DNA of 32,389 bases from Actinomycetes bacterium (GTDB lineage Bacteria; Actinomycetota; Acidimicrobiia; Acidimicrobiales; RAAP-2): assembly GCA_021793395.1 (NCBI GenBank), contig JAJYSU010000023.1, positions 1 to 32,389 of the forward strand, read 5' to 3'. Numbering within the stretch: the stretch's first letter is position 1; each line of letters begins with the position of its first letter. Made by a program: the position numbers and the translations under genes. Positions 24,281 through 32,142 of the stretch are shown piece by piece. The notes beneath the pieces are model-generated. The model worked only from the letters and a program-made list of their open reading frames with translations, was not told where the DNA came from and ran no database searches.

Positions 24281-25390
24281 CTACGGCGCCGTAGGACCGC
24301 GCGTACGACCCAGGAGTCCACCGTCGACATCGACACGCGCGGGGGAATTCACCCCGTCGTCGACGCGTAGGCGGCCGCGGCGCGCGTGAGTGACGTTCAC
24401 GAGCTGCCCACACGCCGCGTCGATGGAACGGCCCCGGGTGCGTCGCACGGTGGCGTTGACGCCGCGCCGCGCGAGACCGTCGCGAAAGGCCGCCACGCGC
24501 GCCGGCGGTGAACCTCGGGTGAGGTAGCCCGGCGTCGGGTTGAGCGGAATCAGGTTGACGTGCGCGCGCAGTGGCGTCGCGAAGGCCGCCAGCTCGTCGA
24601 GGGACTGCTCGGTGTCGTTCACGCCGTCGATCAGTGCCCACTCCAGGCTCACGCGTCGTGACGTGCGCTCGTTCCAGTAGGCGAGCGCCGCCGACAGCCG
24701 CGCCAGCGGGTAGCGCTGATTGAGGGGAATCAGTTCGCTACGGGTGTCGTCATTCGCCGCGTGCAGGCTCAGCGCCAGGGTCACCGCCAGGCCCTCGTCG
24801 GCCAGGCGTTCAATCGCCGGTGCCACGCCGACGGTGGAGACCGTCAGGTGGCGCGCGGACAGGCCCCGATTCTCGTGCAGACGCCGCAGGGCCTCGACGG
24901 TAACCGCGTAGTTGGCCAGAGGCTCACCCATGCCCATGAAGACCACGTGGGAGAGACGCCGGGGAGCGGCGACGCGAGCGGCCACCATCACCTGCTCCAG
25001 GACCTCGCCCACCCTCAACGACCGGGTGAAGCCCGCCTGACCGGTCGCGCAGAAGGAGCAGCCCATCGCGCAGCCCGCCTGACTCGACACGCACACCGTC
25101 ACCCGGTCGTCGTAGGTCATCAACACGGTCTCCACCGTGGCGCCCCCGGACAGCTCGAACACCCACTTGCGAGTCGCCCCCAAATCGCTGGCCACCTCGT
25201 TCACCGCGCGCAACGCGGGCGTCAGGGCGTCGTCGAGGCGCTGACGCACGGCGCGCGGCAGTGTCGTCATCGCGGCGACGGGGCGGTTCTCCTCCCACAG
25301 CGCCCGCCACACCTGGTCGACGCGGTAACGGGGCTCCCCCTCCAACAGGGTGGCCACATCCTCGCGGGTCAGGTCGTAGGGCGACGTCAC
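24281..25390 (-). CDS. rlmN: 23S rRNA/tRNA adenine-C2 methyltransferase RlmN
   Basis: A 369-aa radical-SAM enzyme that methylates A2503 of 23S rRNA and A37 of some tRNAs. It has an N-terminal accessory domain (residues 1-90), then C100-x6-C107 ahead of the radical-SAM Cx3Cx2C (C107, C111, C114; GCAMGCSFCATGQAG), as in Escherichia coli RlmN, where C118 precedes C125. GMGEPLANY, LSLHAANDDTR, LINLPNP-like LIPLNPTPG and the C-terminal catalytic Cys in DAACGQL follow. The GTG start is leaderless (see the -10). The ~30-residue tail after ARRGR is Gly/Asp-rich and longer than usual. Confidence 0.95.
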   Translation of the reverse strand: MTSPYDLTREDVATLLEGEPRYRVDQVWRALWEENRPVAAMTTLPRAVRQRLDDALTPALRAVNEVASDLGATRKWVFELSGGATVETVLMTYDDRVTVCVSSQAGCAMGCSFCATGQAGFTRSLRVGEVLEQVMVAARVAAPRRLSHVVFMGMGEPLANYAVTVEALRRLHENRGLSARHLTVSTVGVAPAIERLADEGLAVTLALSLHAANDDTRSELIPLNQRYPLARLSAALAYWNERTSRRVSLEWALIDGVNDTEQSLDELAAFATPLRAHVNLIPLNPTPGYLTRGSPPARVAAFRDGLARRGVNATVRRTRGRSIDAACGQLVNVTHARRGRLRVDDGVNSPARVDVDGGLLGRTRGPTAP

Positions 25391-25396
25391 CCCACC

Positions 25397-25402
25397 ACGC
25401 TA
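25397..25402 (-). promoter_or_regulatory. Leaderless -10 element (TAGCGT) of rlmN
   Basis: On the minus strand, TAGCGT, six nucleotides (GGTGGG), then the GTG at 25390. It is the same hexamer as before the gene at 17964. Confidence 0.5.
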
Positions 25403-25485
25403 CGGCCCCGGCTCGCGCGCGTGCGCCCGCATCTGCTTGACTCAGTTACGGCCCGGTAAGCACGAGGGCCCACGAAGGAGACATC

Positions 25486-26262
25486 ATGGAACTCACGAAC
25501 ACATCAGCCCTCGTCACCGGCGCGGCGTCGGGGCTCGGCGAGGCGACGGCGCGCGCACTGGCCGCGCGCGGGGTGCGCGTGGTCGTCGCGGACCTCAACG
25601 ACAGTGCCGGCCAGACGCTGGCCGACGAACTCGGCGGCACGTTCGCGCACTGCGACGTCACCAACACCGACGACGTGATCGGCGCGCTGGACGCCGCGGT
25701 GGCGATGGCGCCACTGTGGAGCGTCGTGAACTGCGCGGGCATCGGCTGGGCGACGCGCACCATCGGTAAGGACGGCGAGTACGCCTCGGCCCACGACCTC
25801 GACCTGTACCGCAAGGTGATCGAGATCAATCTCGTGGGAACCTTCAACGTGTGCCGCCTCGGGGCCACCGCCATGAGCCACAACACCCCTGACGCCGACG
25901 GGCTGCGCGGCGCGATCGTGAACACCGCGTCGGTCGCCGCGCAGGACGGGCAGATCGGCCAGGTCGCGTACTCGTCCTCCAAGGGAGGCATCATGGGCCT
26001 CACGCTGCCGCTGGCCCGCGACCTCTCCGTGGTGGGCATTCGCGTGAACACCGTGCTCCCGGGGTTGATCGACACGCCGATCTACGGCACGGGGCCCGCG
26101 AGCGACGAGTTCAAGGCCCGACTGGGCGAAGGCGTGCTGCTGCCCAAGCGCCTCGGCTACCCGTCGGAGTTCGCGTCGCTGGTACTCGAGCTTCTGACTA
26201 ACAGCTACATGAACGCCGAGAGCGTGCGACTCGACGCGGGCATTCGCATGCAGCCCAAATAG
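25486..26262 (+). CDS. SDR: 3-hydroxyacyl-CoA dehydrogenase type 2-like
   Basis: A 258-aa short-chain dehydrogenase. The glycine motif TGAASGLGEATA, Asp at the end of beta-2 (VVADLND, favouring NAD), NCAG (about 86), Ser in IVNTASVAA and YSSSKGG with Tyr and Lys are visible. The insertion IGKDGEYASAHDLDLYRKVIEINLVGTFN and the ending NAESVRLDAGIRMQPK match the HSD17B10/3-hydroxy-2-methylbutyryl-CoA dehydrogenase subgroup of fatty-acid and isoleucine breakdown. AAGGAG lies about 6 nt before the ATG. Lying near a branched-chain-type E1/E2 operon, it could belong to the same isoleucine pathway, but rlmN separates them and no shared promoter is seen (inference). Confidence 0.88.
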   Translation: MELTNTSALVTGAASGLGEATARALAARGVRVVVADLNDSAGQTLADELGGTFAHCDVTNTDDVIGALDAAVAMAPLWSVVNCAGIGWATRTIGKDGEYASAHDLDLYRKVIEINLVGTFNVCRLGATAMSHNTPDADGLRGAIVNTASVAAQDGQIGQVAYSSSKGGIMGLTLPLARDLSVVGIRVNTVLPGLIDTPIYGTGPASDEFKARLGEGVLLPKRLGYPSEFASLVLELLTNSYMNAESVRLDAGIRMQPK

Positions 26263-26301
26263 GCTCTCCAATCCCATTAGGTCGTCGCGCGGCCGCGAGA
26301 C

Positions 26302-26326
26302 GAGGGCGACGCAGTGAGTCGCCCTC
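26302..26326. terminator. Convergent hairpin terminator
   Basis: A perfect 9-bp stem GAGGGCGAC / GTCGCCCTC with a 7-nt loop lies between the SDR stop (26262) and the ABC permease stop (26330), 4 nt after the latter. It is suitably placed for both strands. Confidence 0.6.
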
Positions 26327-26329
26327 TGG

Positions 26330-27907
26330 TCACCACGTCGCGTCGCGTCGCGCGAAGACCACCACCGCCACGGCCTCGAACGCGACACCGATCGCCACGA
26401 GCACGATGGTCGCCGTCACACCGGCGCGGGCGGGGGGAACGACGCGAAGGTAGCGCCACGGCGACGCCGCCGACACCCAACCCGGCCAGTGAAGGGGCGC
26501 CGCGACGACGGCCACCACGTACGACAGCGCGAGCAGCGCCGAGCCCACGACAACCGCCACACGCGGCGCGACCACACTGGCCAGTGCGCCGAAGCCGGCC
26601 GCGAGCGGCACCACGACGAGTGCGTTGAGCACCGCCGCCGTCACGTGCCCGGCGCTCAGTCGAGCACCGCCCAGGAGCACGCCCAGCCACACGAACACTC
26701 CCGTGACCGCGGCGAGCGCCACCGCGGCGAGCAGCGTCGACGTCCACGCCGCCAGGATCCAGCGAGTACGACTCGCGGCGCTCAACACCACGTCGAGTCG
26801 CCCGGCGAGACCGTCCGCACCCACGACGGCCGTCATCGCGAGGGAGAAGAGAGCGAGAGCCAGCGATACGCTGATCGCCAGTTCGCCGACGAAGCCCGGC
26901 ACACTGACTAGTGCCCCAATCCCCCACCGCATCAGCAGCGCCACGTAGGCGGGATCGGTGTGCGCGAAGGCGACCAGTGAGTGGGTGAGGTAACCCATGA
27001 CCACCGCCACCACGGCGAGGCCGCCCGCCCAGGTCAACGTCACCGGCCGACGCTGGCGCAGGGCGAAGCCGCCCACCGAGTGCAGCGCGGCGAGGTGCGC
27101 GCGCGACGTATCGGCTCGTGCGAAGGGCGCCATCCCCACGTCGCGGCGCGACTGGAGGCGACGCGCGGCACCCACGAGTACGACCGGGACCGCGAACAAG
27201 AGAATCAGCCATCCGGGCTCCCGGTTCTGGAAGGCTCCGAGATTCTCGATCCAGCCGAAGGGCGTCACCGCTCGCAGCGAGCCCACTCCGCGCGCCCCGT
27301 CGGCCACGACGCGCGTCAGGAAGGCGACCGTCAGCACGACCATCGCTACCTGGGACGCGCTGCGTCGCGGAGCACTGACCTGCGCCGCCACCAGGCCCAC
27401 CCCCACACCGAGCGCGACGACACCGGCGATCCCGGCGCCGTAGAGGACGCTGTCGAGCAACGACTGCGCACCGAGAACCAGACCGAGTGCCGTTGCGGCG
27501 CCCGCCACCACGGCCGCCACCGCCAGCGCCGCGACGCTGACGTTGAAGGCCCGGCGCGTTCCGGGCGGAGCCACGCCGATCAGGTCCCACGTCCCCACGT
27601 CCTCCGCCCCGCGCGTCACCCGCGTCGCCAGCAGCGCTCCCCAGGCGGCGAGGGCCAGGGCCAACCACGCCCCCATCTTCCACTGCACGTAGGCCCCCGC
27701 GGTCGCCAGCGTCGTGACCCGACCGTCGAGCGCCTCCACCGCCGGATTGCGCAGCAGGGGCAGGATGGCCCGCATGCCGCGAGCGCCGCCGCTGGCGCCG
27801 TAGGTCGCCACGATGGCCCGCACGCCCCCCACCAGCACGAGCGCGACGACACTGGTACTGGTTCGCACCTGGCGCCACGCCATGACCGCCAGGCGTGCGC
27901 GTCTCAC
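26330..27907 (-). CDS. ABC exporter permease, polyketide-antibiotic-type
   Basis: A 525-aa protein with about twelve hydrophobic segments, the size and layout of the long ABC-2-like permeases annotated as polyketide antibiotic exporters (tetronasin type). These pair with one ATPase. The first helix contains ALVLVGGVRAIVATYG, and the central Arg-rich loop lies near residues 230-255. Its GTG start is coupled to the ATPase stop (GTGA at 27907-27904). No resistance gene or biosynthetic gene adjoins, so the exported substrate is unknown. The sequence has the usual high-GC composition. Confidence 0.85.
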   Translation of the reverse strand: MRRARLAVMAWRQVRTSTSVVALVLVGGVRAIVATYGASGGARGMRAILPLLRNPAVEALDGRVTTLATAGAYVQWKMGAWLALALAAWGALLATRVTRGAEDVGTWDLIGVAPPGTRRAFNVSVAALAVAAVVAGAATALGLVLGAQSLLDSVLYGAGIAGVVALGVGVGLVAAQVSAPRRSASQVAMVVLTVAFLTRVVADGARGVGSLRAVTPFGWIENLGAFQNREPGWLILLFAVPVVLVGAARRLQSRRDVGMAPFARADTSRAHLAALHSVGGFALRQRRPVTLTWAGGLAVVAVVMGYLTHSLVAFAHTDPAYVALLMRWGIGALVSVPGFVGELAISVSLALALFSLAMTAVVGADGLAGRLDVVLSAASRTRWILAAWTSTLLAAVALAAVTGVFVWLGVLLGGARLSAGHVTAAVLNALVVVPLAAGFGALASVVAPRVAVVVGSALLALSYVVAVVAAPLHWPGWVSAASPWRYLRVVPPARAGVTATIVLVAIGVAFEAVAVVVFARRDATW

Positions 27908-28785
27908 GTCGTCGACGCGGGAGCGTAGAACGAGAGGAAGATCTCCTCCAGCGACGCCTCGCGGGTACGCAACGCGCTCACGGGACGCGTCGCCAGGGCC
28001 GCGAGGAGCGGACCCGGCGAACCGTGCACCCGTACCCGCACCCCGTCGACCAGCGACGTGACCTCCTCCACGCCCGCGACTCCGGAGAGATCGCCCACGT
28101 CGCCGGTGATCTCAAATTCCACGTCCACCAGCGCCCGCATCTCCTCCACGCCCGCCACGCGCATCAGGCGGCCCTGGCGAATCATCGCCACGCGCTGGCA
28201 GAGGTGCTCCACCTCGGCCAGCAGGTGCGAGCTCAGCAGCACGGCCTGGCCCCGGCCGCCCGCCTCGAGCACGCACTCGCGAAAGACCAGCTCCATGAGC
28301 GGATCGAGCCCGGAGGTCGGCTCGTCCAACAGTAGAACCGGCGCGCGCGTGGCCAGGGCCGCGATCAGGGCTACCTTTTGTCGATTGCCCCGCGAGTACG
28401 ACCGCACGCGCCGCGACGGGTCGAGATCGAATCGCGCGACGAGCTCATCACGGTAGCCCGCGTCGTACGACCCGTGCAGCGAGGTCAGCAGCTCGATGGT
28501 CTCGGCTCCGGTGAGCTGGGGCCACAGCGCGACGTCACCGGCGACGTAGGCGACGTCCGCGCGCGCCTCCCGCGAGCCGGCACGATGTCCCCGGATAGAC
28601 GCCGTGCCGGTCGTGGGTCGCAAGAGTCCGAGCAGCATGCGCAGGGTGGTGGACTTGCCGGCGCCGTTGGGGCCGAGAAAACCGACCACCTCACCCTCGG
28701 CGACCTCGAGATCGAGCGATACCACCGCGTCAACTCCGCGAAACGACTTGCCGAGGCCGTGCGCCTGCAGGGCGGGAGTCGTCAT
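27904..28785 (-). CDS. ABC exporter ATPase
   Basis: A 293-aa CcmA/drug-exporter-type ATPase. Walker A is GPNGAGKST (about 36-44), the signature region is YSRGNRQKVALIAAL, Walker B is PVLLLDEPTSGLDP, the switch is LLSSHLLAEVEHL and a C-terminal ~85-residue domain ends in EASLEEIFLSFY. The signature is SRGNRQK rather than LSGGQ, a known variant of this exporter subgroup. The ATG has a leaderless -10 seven nucleotides upstream, 30 nt after the dnaB stop, so it can be transcribed separately from dnaB. It is coupled to the permease downstream. Confidence 0.92.
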   Translation of the reverse strand: MTTPALQAHGLGKSFRGVDAVVSLDLEVAEGEVVGFLGPNGAGKSTTLRMLLGLLRPTTGTASIRGHRAGSREARADVAYVAGDVALWPQLTGAETIELLTSLHGSYDAGYRDELVARFDLDPSRRVRSYSRGNRQKVALIAALATRAPVLLLDEPTSGLDPLMELVFRECVLEAGGRGQAVLLSSHLLAEVEHLCQRVAMIRQGRLMRVAGVEEMRALVDVEFEITGDVGDLSGVAGVEEVTSLVDGVRVRVHGSPGPLLAALATRPVSALRTREASLEEIFLSFYAPASTT

Positions 28786-28792
28786 CGCCTCG

Positions 28793-28798
28793 AATCTA
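28793..28798 (-). promoter_or_regulatory. Leaderless -10 element (TAGATT)
   Basis: On the minus strand, TAGATT, seven nucleotides, then the ATG at 28785 of the ABC ATPase gene. No ribosome site is seen. Confidence 0.4.
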
Positions 28799-28814
28799 AC
28801 GTGCGCCGATGCAC

Positions 28815-30188
28815 CTAGAGATCGCGGACCTCGGCCACGTTGTCGAACCGAGCGAACTCGCCGCGCCAGGTAAGGTGCGCGCTGCGCGTCGGGCCGTTAC
28901 GGTTCTTGCCGACGATGATCTCCGCGTCGGCCCGCTTGTCATTGGGCACCTCTCCGTACTGCTCGGGGCGGTAGAGGAAGAGCACGACGTCGGCGTCCTG
29001 CTCGAGCGAGCCCGACTCGCGCAAGTCCGACATCACCGGACGCTTGTCGGCGCGCTCCTCGAGCTTGCGCGAGAGCTGGGACAGGGCAATGACGGGGCAC
29101 TGGAGCTCGCGCGCCAAGATCTTGAGGGCGCGACTCATGTCCGACACCTCCACCTGGCGGTTCTCGGATCGCCCCCGCGAACTCATCAACTGCAGGTAGT
29201 CGACGATCACCACTCCGAGGTCACCGTTCTGCTGCTTGATGCGTCGGGCGCGCGCGCGCACGTCCATCACCGTCAGGCTGGGGTTGTCGTCAATGAAGAC
29301 CCGGGCCGCCTGCAGGAAGCCGAACGCTTCGTGCGCGCGGTTCCAGTCCGCGTCGCTCAGATCACCGGTGCGCAGCTTCGAGGAGTCAATGCGCGCGGTG
29401 GAGGCCAGGATGCGCTCGGCGAGCTCCTGGCGGCTCATCTCCAGCGAAAAGTAGAGAGCGGGACGACGCACCACGGCGCCCACGTGAACCAGGATTCCCA
29501 GCGCGAAGGCCGTCTTTCCCGTTCCCGGTCGCGCGCCCACGATGGTCATCGAGTTGGGCTGCAGTCCCTGGAGGACCTGATCGAGTGAGCGGTACCCCGT
29601 CTCGAGGCCGTTGAACTGCCCCCGCGTCTCGCCGCGCGTCTCCAGAATGTCGGCCTCACTCAACAGCAGCGACTGGATCGTCGAGACCGAGTCGATCGTG
29701 CGGTTGTCCGCGATTTGGTTGATCTTGCGCTCAGCCTCGTCGATCAGACCCGACACGTCGTCAGTCGCCACGTACGCCTCGTCCACGATGTCGCCGGCCA
29801 CCGCGATAAGCCGACGCTGCTGGGCCTTGTCGCGGACGAGTTCCGCGTAGTGCTGCGCGTTGGCCGCCGACGGCGTATTGAGCTGCAGCGACGACAGCAA
29901 CGCGACCTCCACGCCCACCGCGCCGTGCTCCTGGAGTTTGGCCTGAACCGTGACGTAGTCGACCGGCTCGCCCGCGTTGGCGAGGGCCACGATGGCGCTA
30001 AAGATCTGTCCGTGTAACGGACGGTAGAAGTCCTCGGCCCGCACGGTCTCGAAAGCGACGCTGACCGCCTCGGCGGAGAGCAGCATCGCGCCGATCAGCG
30101 ACTCCTCGGCTTCTAGCGCGCTTGGGGGCATCCTGCCCCCGGGCGTCGCCGATCCGCCGCGGCTGCGTTGTTCGTCAATCTGGGTCAT
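28815..30188 (-). CDS. dnaB: Replicative DNA helicase DnaB
   Basis: A 457-aa hexameric 5'-3' helicase. The N-terminal DnaG-interacting domain (about 20-120) begins PPSALEAEESLIGAMLLS. The RecA-like core has Walker A GARPGTGKTAFAL (about 220-232), Walker B region LGVVIVDYLQLMSS, and RALKILARELQCPVIALSQLSRK and DLRESGSLEQDADVVLFLYRPE. No intein interrupts it, unlike some actinobacterial dnaB genes. The ATG has GGGAG 5 nt upstream. It is the last gene of the rpsF cluster but is separated by 200 bp and a strong hairpin from rplI, so it likely has its own promoter. Confidence 0.97.
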   Translation of the reverse strand: MTQIDEQRSRGGSATPGGRMPPSALEAEESLIGAMLLSAEAVSVAFETVRAEDFYRPLHGQIFSAIVALANAGEPVDYVTVQAKLQEHGAVGVEVALLSSLQLNTPSAANAQHYAELVRDKAQQRRLIAVAGDIVDEAYVATDDVSGLIDEAERKINQIADNRTIDSVSTIQSLLLSEADILETRGETRGQFNGLETGYRSLDQVLQGLQPNSMTIVGARPGTGKTAFALGILVHVGAVVRRPALYFSLEMSRQELAERILASTARIDSSKLRTGDLSDADWNRAHEAFGFLQAARVFIDDNPSLTVMDVRARARRIKQQNGDLGVVIVDYLQLMSSRGRSENRQVEVSDMSRALKILARELQCPVIALSQLSRKLEERADKRPVMSDLRESGSLEQDADVVLFLYRPEQYGEVPNDKRADAEIIVGKNRNGPTRSAHLTWRGEFARFDNVAEVRDL

Positions 30189-30389
30189 GGAACTCCCGAG
30201 TCATAGGACACCAACGGTCGCCGATCGAACCTGTGTGGTGCAAGAACAACAACGTGGGGATATCACTGTGGGCAAACCTCCACCCACCATGGTGGCGCAC
30301 GCCTGTCACATCACTGCCCGGCAACTACGTCACCAACGACAACGCCGCCGGGACTCGCATCCCGGCGGCGTTGCACTATCGAGGTGGGC
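30189..30389. other. rplI-dnaB intergenic region
   Basis: This 201-bp gap holds the rplI terminator hairpin at its right side and the unassigned dnaB promoter at its left. A perfect 12-bp palindrome CCACCATGGTGG lies at 30284-30295. No DnaA box or gene is seen. Confidence 0.5.
30340..30373 (-). terminator. Strong hairpin terminator after rplI
   Basis: A perfect 14-bp stem (left arm CAACGCCGCCGGGA, right arm TCCCGGCGGCGTTG) with a 6-nt loop CTCGCA lies 16 nt after the rplI stop. On the minus strand it is followed by a moderately T-rich GTCGTTGGT. Confidence 0.75.
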
Positions 30390-30836
30390 CTACTTAGCCA
30401 CAACCTCCACCGACACCTGGGCCACGACACCGTCAAAGAGGACGGCACGGACCGTCGCCGGACCCACCACCTTCAGATGGTCCTCCATCTCGATGGCGTG
30501 CCGATCGAGGGAGATTCCCGTCGCGGTGCGAATCGCGTTGACGACGTCGGCCTCGGTCACCGAACCGAAGAGACGTCCGTTGGCCGCGGCCCGCGCGGCG
30601 ATCGTGACGGTGGCGGCCTCAATCGCCGCACGCTGAGTCTCGGCGGCCTGACGGCTCTGCGCGTCACGCAAGTCACGTGACGTTCGCATCCACGACGCCT
30701 GCGTCGCCATCGACCTGGTCGCGGCAAGTCCTCGACCCGTCGGTAGAAGGAAGTTACGGGCGTAACCCGAACGCACGTCCACGATGTCGCCACGCCGACC
30801 TAGGCCGGTGACGTCACTGCGCAAAAGGACCTTCAC
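30390..30836 (-). CDS. rplI: 50S ribosomal protein L9
   Basis: A 148-aa protein, normal for L9. The N-terminal domain [19 protein letters not shown] with the signature [17 protein letters not shown] is clear. A long central helix rich in Ala, Arg and Glu follows, then a C-terminal domain with [13 protein letters not shown]. The GTG start overlaps the rpsR stop as GTGA, so translation is coupled. Confidence 0.97.
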   Translation of the reverse strand: MKVLLRSDVTGLGRRGDIVDVRSGYARNFLLPTGRGLAATRSMATQASWMRTSRDLRDAQSRQAAETQRAAIEAATVTIAARAAANGRLFGSVTEADVVNAIRTATGISLDRHAIEMEDHLKVVGPATVRAVLFDGVVAQVSVEVVAK

Positions 30837-31234
30837 GCGTCCACCTCCTCCGGGGACTCCTCGTCGGCGACGACCAGCTCGGTCTCACTAACACTCGGCG
30901 TCTCCTCGCGTTCCGCTCGAGGACCGCGCGGTCCACGGTCGCCGCGTCCGCCGCGACGCTCGGTCACCGTGCGCTGGGTGTAGGGCAGCAGTGCCAGCTC
31001 ACGCGCGGTCTTAATGGCCTCGCTCACGTCGCGCTGATGCTGCTGACAGTTACCCGAGACGCGACGCCCCCGAATCTTGCCGCGGTCGGAGATGTACTTG
31101 CGCAACTGCGCCAAGTCCTTGTAGTCGACCGTGTCGACGCCGTGCTGGCAGAAGGCGCAGGGCTTCTTCTTGACCCGACGGGTGTCAATCTTGGGAGCGC
31201 GCTTGGGTGGCTTGGGATTATTAATACGAGGCAT
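30833..31234 (-). CDS. rpsR: 30S ribosomal protein S18 with C-terminal acidic tail
   Basis: A 133-aa protein. The conserved core spans about residues 18-88: [19 protein letters not shown], then [18 protein letters not shown] and [13 protein letters not shown]. The Cys pair CxxC and the later Cys-x3-His mark the zinc-binding (C+) form. Usual S18 is 70-90 aa. Here ~45 extra residues follow: a Gly/Arg-rich stretch ([18 protein letters not shown]) and an acidic end ([13 protein letters not shown]), probably disordered. The ATG shares its first base with the ssb stop (TAATG). It binds S6 in the small-subunit platform. Confidence 0.95.
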   Translation of the reverse strand: MPRINNPKPPKRAPKIDTRRVKKKPCAFCQHGVDTVDYKDLAQLRKYISDRGKIRGRRVSGNCQQHQRDVSEAIKTARELALLPYTQRTVTERRGGRGDRGPRGPRAEREETPSVSETELVVADEESPEEVDA

Positions 31235-31683
31235 TAGAAGGGCTCCTCATCGAAGGCGTAGGTACTGGTGGGTTCGGCGCTACGCGCGGGCGAGGGCGCG
31301 GGCGTGTAGGACCCACCCTCGGGACGCGGCGTTCGCGTGACGGCGGCGGTGGCGAAGCGCAGCGACGGGGCGATCTCGTCGGCGTTGATCTCGACGATGG
31401 AGCGCTTGTCGCCGTTTTCGGTCTCCCAGCTTCGCTGTTCGAGGCGACCGGTCACCACCACGCGCGTTCCCTTGGACAAGGAGTTGGCGGCGTTCTCCGC
31501 CATGGGGCCGTAGCCGGCGATGTCGAAGTACGACACCCGCTCCTCCCACTCCTGGGTCTGGCGGTTCTGCCAGCGGCGGTTGACGGCGACGGACAGGCGA
31601 ATCGCCGCTTGCCCGCTGTTGAGGAACTTAAGTTCCGGGTCGCGAGTGATGTTTCCCACGATCGTGACGGTGTTATCTGGCAT
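31234..31683 (-). CDS. ssb: Single-stranded DNA-binding protein
   Basis: A 149-aa protein. The OB fold spans residues 1-110: [66 protein letters not shown] Pro/Ser/Thr-rich linker follows, then the acidic protein-interaction tip DEEPF, close to the usual DDDxPF. It sits in the rpsF-ssb-rpsR order, coupled to rpsR. It binds ssDNA at replication forks and partners with DnaB-containing replisomes. Confidence 0.97.
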   Translation of the reverse strand: MPDNTVTIVGNITRDPELKFLNSGQAAIRLSVAVNRRWQNRQTQEWEERVSYFDIAGYGPMAENAANSLSKGTRVVVTGRLEQRSWETENGDKRSIVEINADEIAPSLRFATAAVTRTPRPEGGSYTPAPSPARSAEPTSTYAFDEEPF

Positions 31684-31710
31684 GTGGCCTCCTGTATCGG
31701 TGCGTCGACC

Positions 31711-32031
31711 CTACGCTTCAGCCGCGACGCGGCCAGCGTTGGTCCGCTCGTGGCGTCGCAGGATCTTGAAGCGCAGCACTTCGTCAGCCAGGGTGAGGAT
31801 GCGATCGAGTTCCACCACGGTGGTCGGCTCACCGCTGAACTCCACCAGCACGTAGTACCCCTCTTTGCGCTTCTTGATCTCGTACGCCAACGGACGCTTC
31901 CCCCAACGGTCGATCGTTCCGAGGGTTCCGTCATTGGAACGAATCGTGTCGAGCGCCCGATCAAGGGCTACTTGGATCGATTGTGCGTCGACGGAAGTGT
32001 CGAACACAATCATGGTCTCATAAGGCCGCAT
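31711..32031 (-). CDS. rpsF: 30S ribosomal protein S6
   Basis: A 106-aa protein with MRPYETMIVFD, WGKRPLAYEIKKRKEGYYVLVEF and RILTLADEVLRFKILRR, all typical of S6. I chose ATG 32031 because AAAGGA lies 8 nt before it; a GTG two codons earlier (32037) has the same site only 2 nt away. It is first in the rpsF-ssb-rpsR-rplI cluster. A structured leader of about 75-80 nt precedes it. S6 pairs with S18, and the pair is known in several phyla to repress its own mRNA. Confidence 0.95.
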   Translation of the reverse strand: MRPYETMIVFDTSVDAQSIQVALDRALDTIRSNDGTLGTIDRWGKRPLAYEIKKRKEGYYVLVEFSGEPTTVVELDRILTLADEVLRFKILRRHERTNAGRVAAEA

Positions 32032-32054
32032 GGCCACTGTCCTTTCCCTCTGGA

Positions 32055-32110
32055 CCGGCTAGGCCGGGCTCTGTACGACAGAGCAGGGTGTTCGTTCCCA
32101 CCCGTGTGGG
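32055..32110 (-). promoter_or_regulatory. Structured rpsF leader with three hairpins (possible S6:S18 regulatory RNA)
   Basis: Three small stem-loops occur in series. CCGGC/GCCGG with a 3-nt loop lies at 32055-32067. GCTCTGT/ACAGAGC with a 3-nt loop lies at 32068-32084. CCCAC/GTGGG with a 4-nt loop lies at 32097-32110. They lie between a -10-like element and the ribosome site of rpsF. The known S6:S18 autoregulatory RNA is a leader stem with a CCG-containing bulge; I see CCG in the linker but cannot assign the exact motif by eye. Confidence 0.4.
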
Positions 32111-32116
32111 GACATC

Positions 32117-32122
32117 AGTCTA
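32117..32122 (-). promoter_or_regulatory. Possible -10 element of the rpsF operon (TAGACT)
   Basis: TAGACT on the minus strand, about 80-85 nt before the rpsF ATG and 21 nt after the panB stop. A start near 32110 would make the three-hairpin leader. No -35 match is seen. Confidence 0.35.
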
Positions 32123-32142
32123 GTGGGTCAGCGCACCGCGGG

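Noticed and set aside
24153..24641. Upstream extension of the E1alpha gene (163 residues)
   Set aside because: It overlaps the terminator and the 3' end of rlmN, its composition is shadow-like, and ATG 24152 has GAGGAG at the right distance.
26277..27878. 533-codon minus-strand open frame in the second ABC permease region
   Set aside because: Gly/Arg-rich shadow of the permease frame; the permease frame has clear hydrophobic segments and GTGA coupling to its ATPase.
30284..30295. Palindrome CCACCATGGTGG upstream of dnaB as a DnaA or regulator site
   Set aside because: It does not resemble a DnaA box, and no promoter is placed around it; recorded only as a palindrome.
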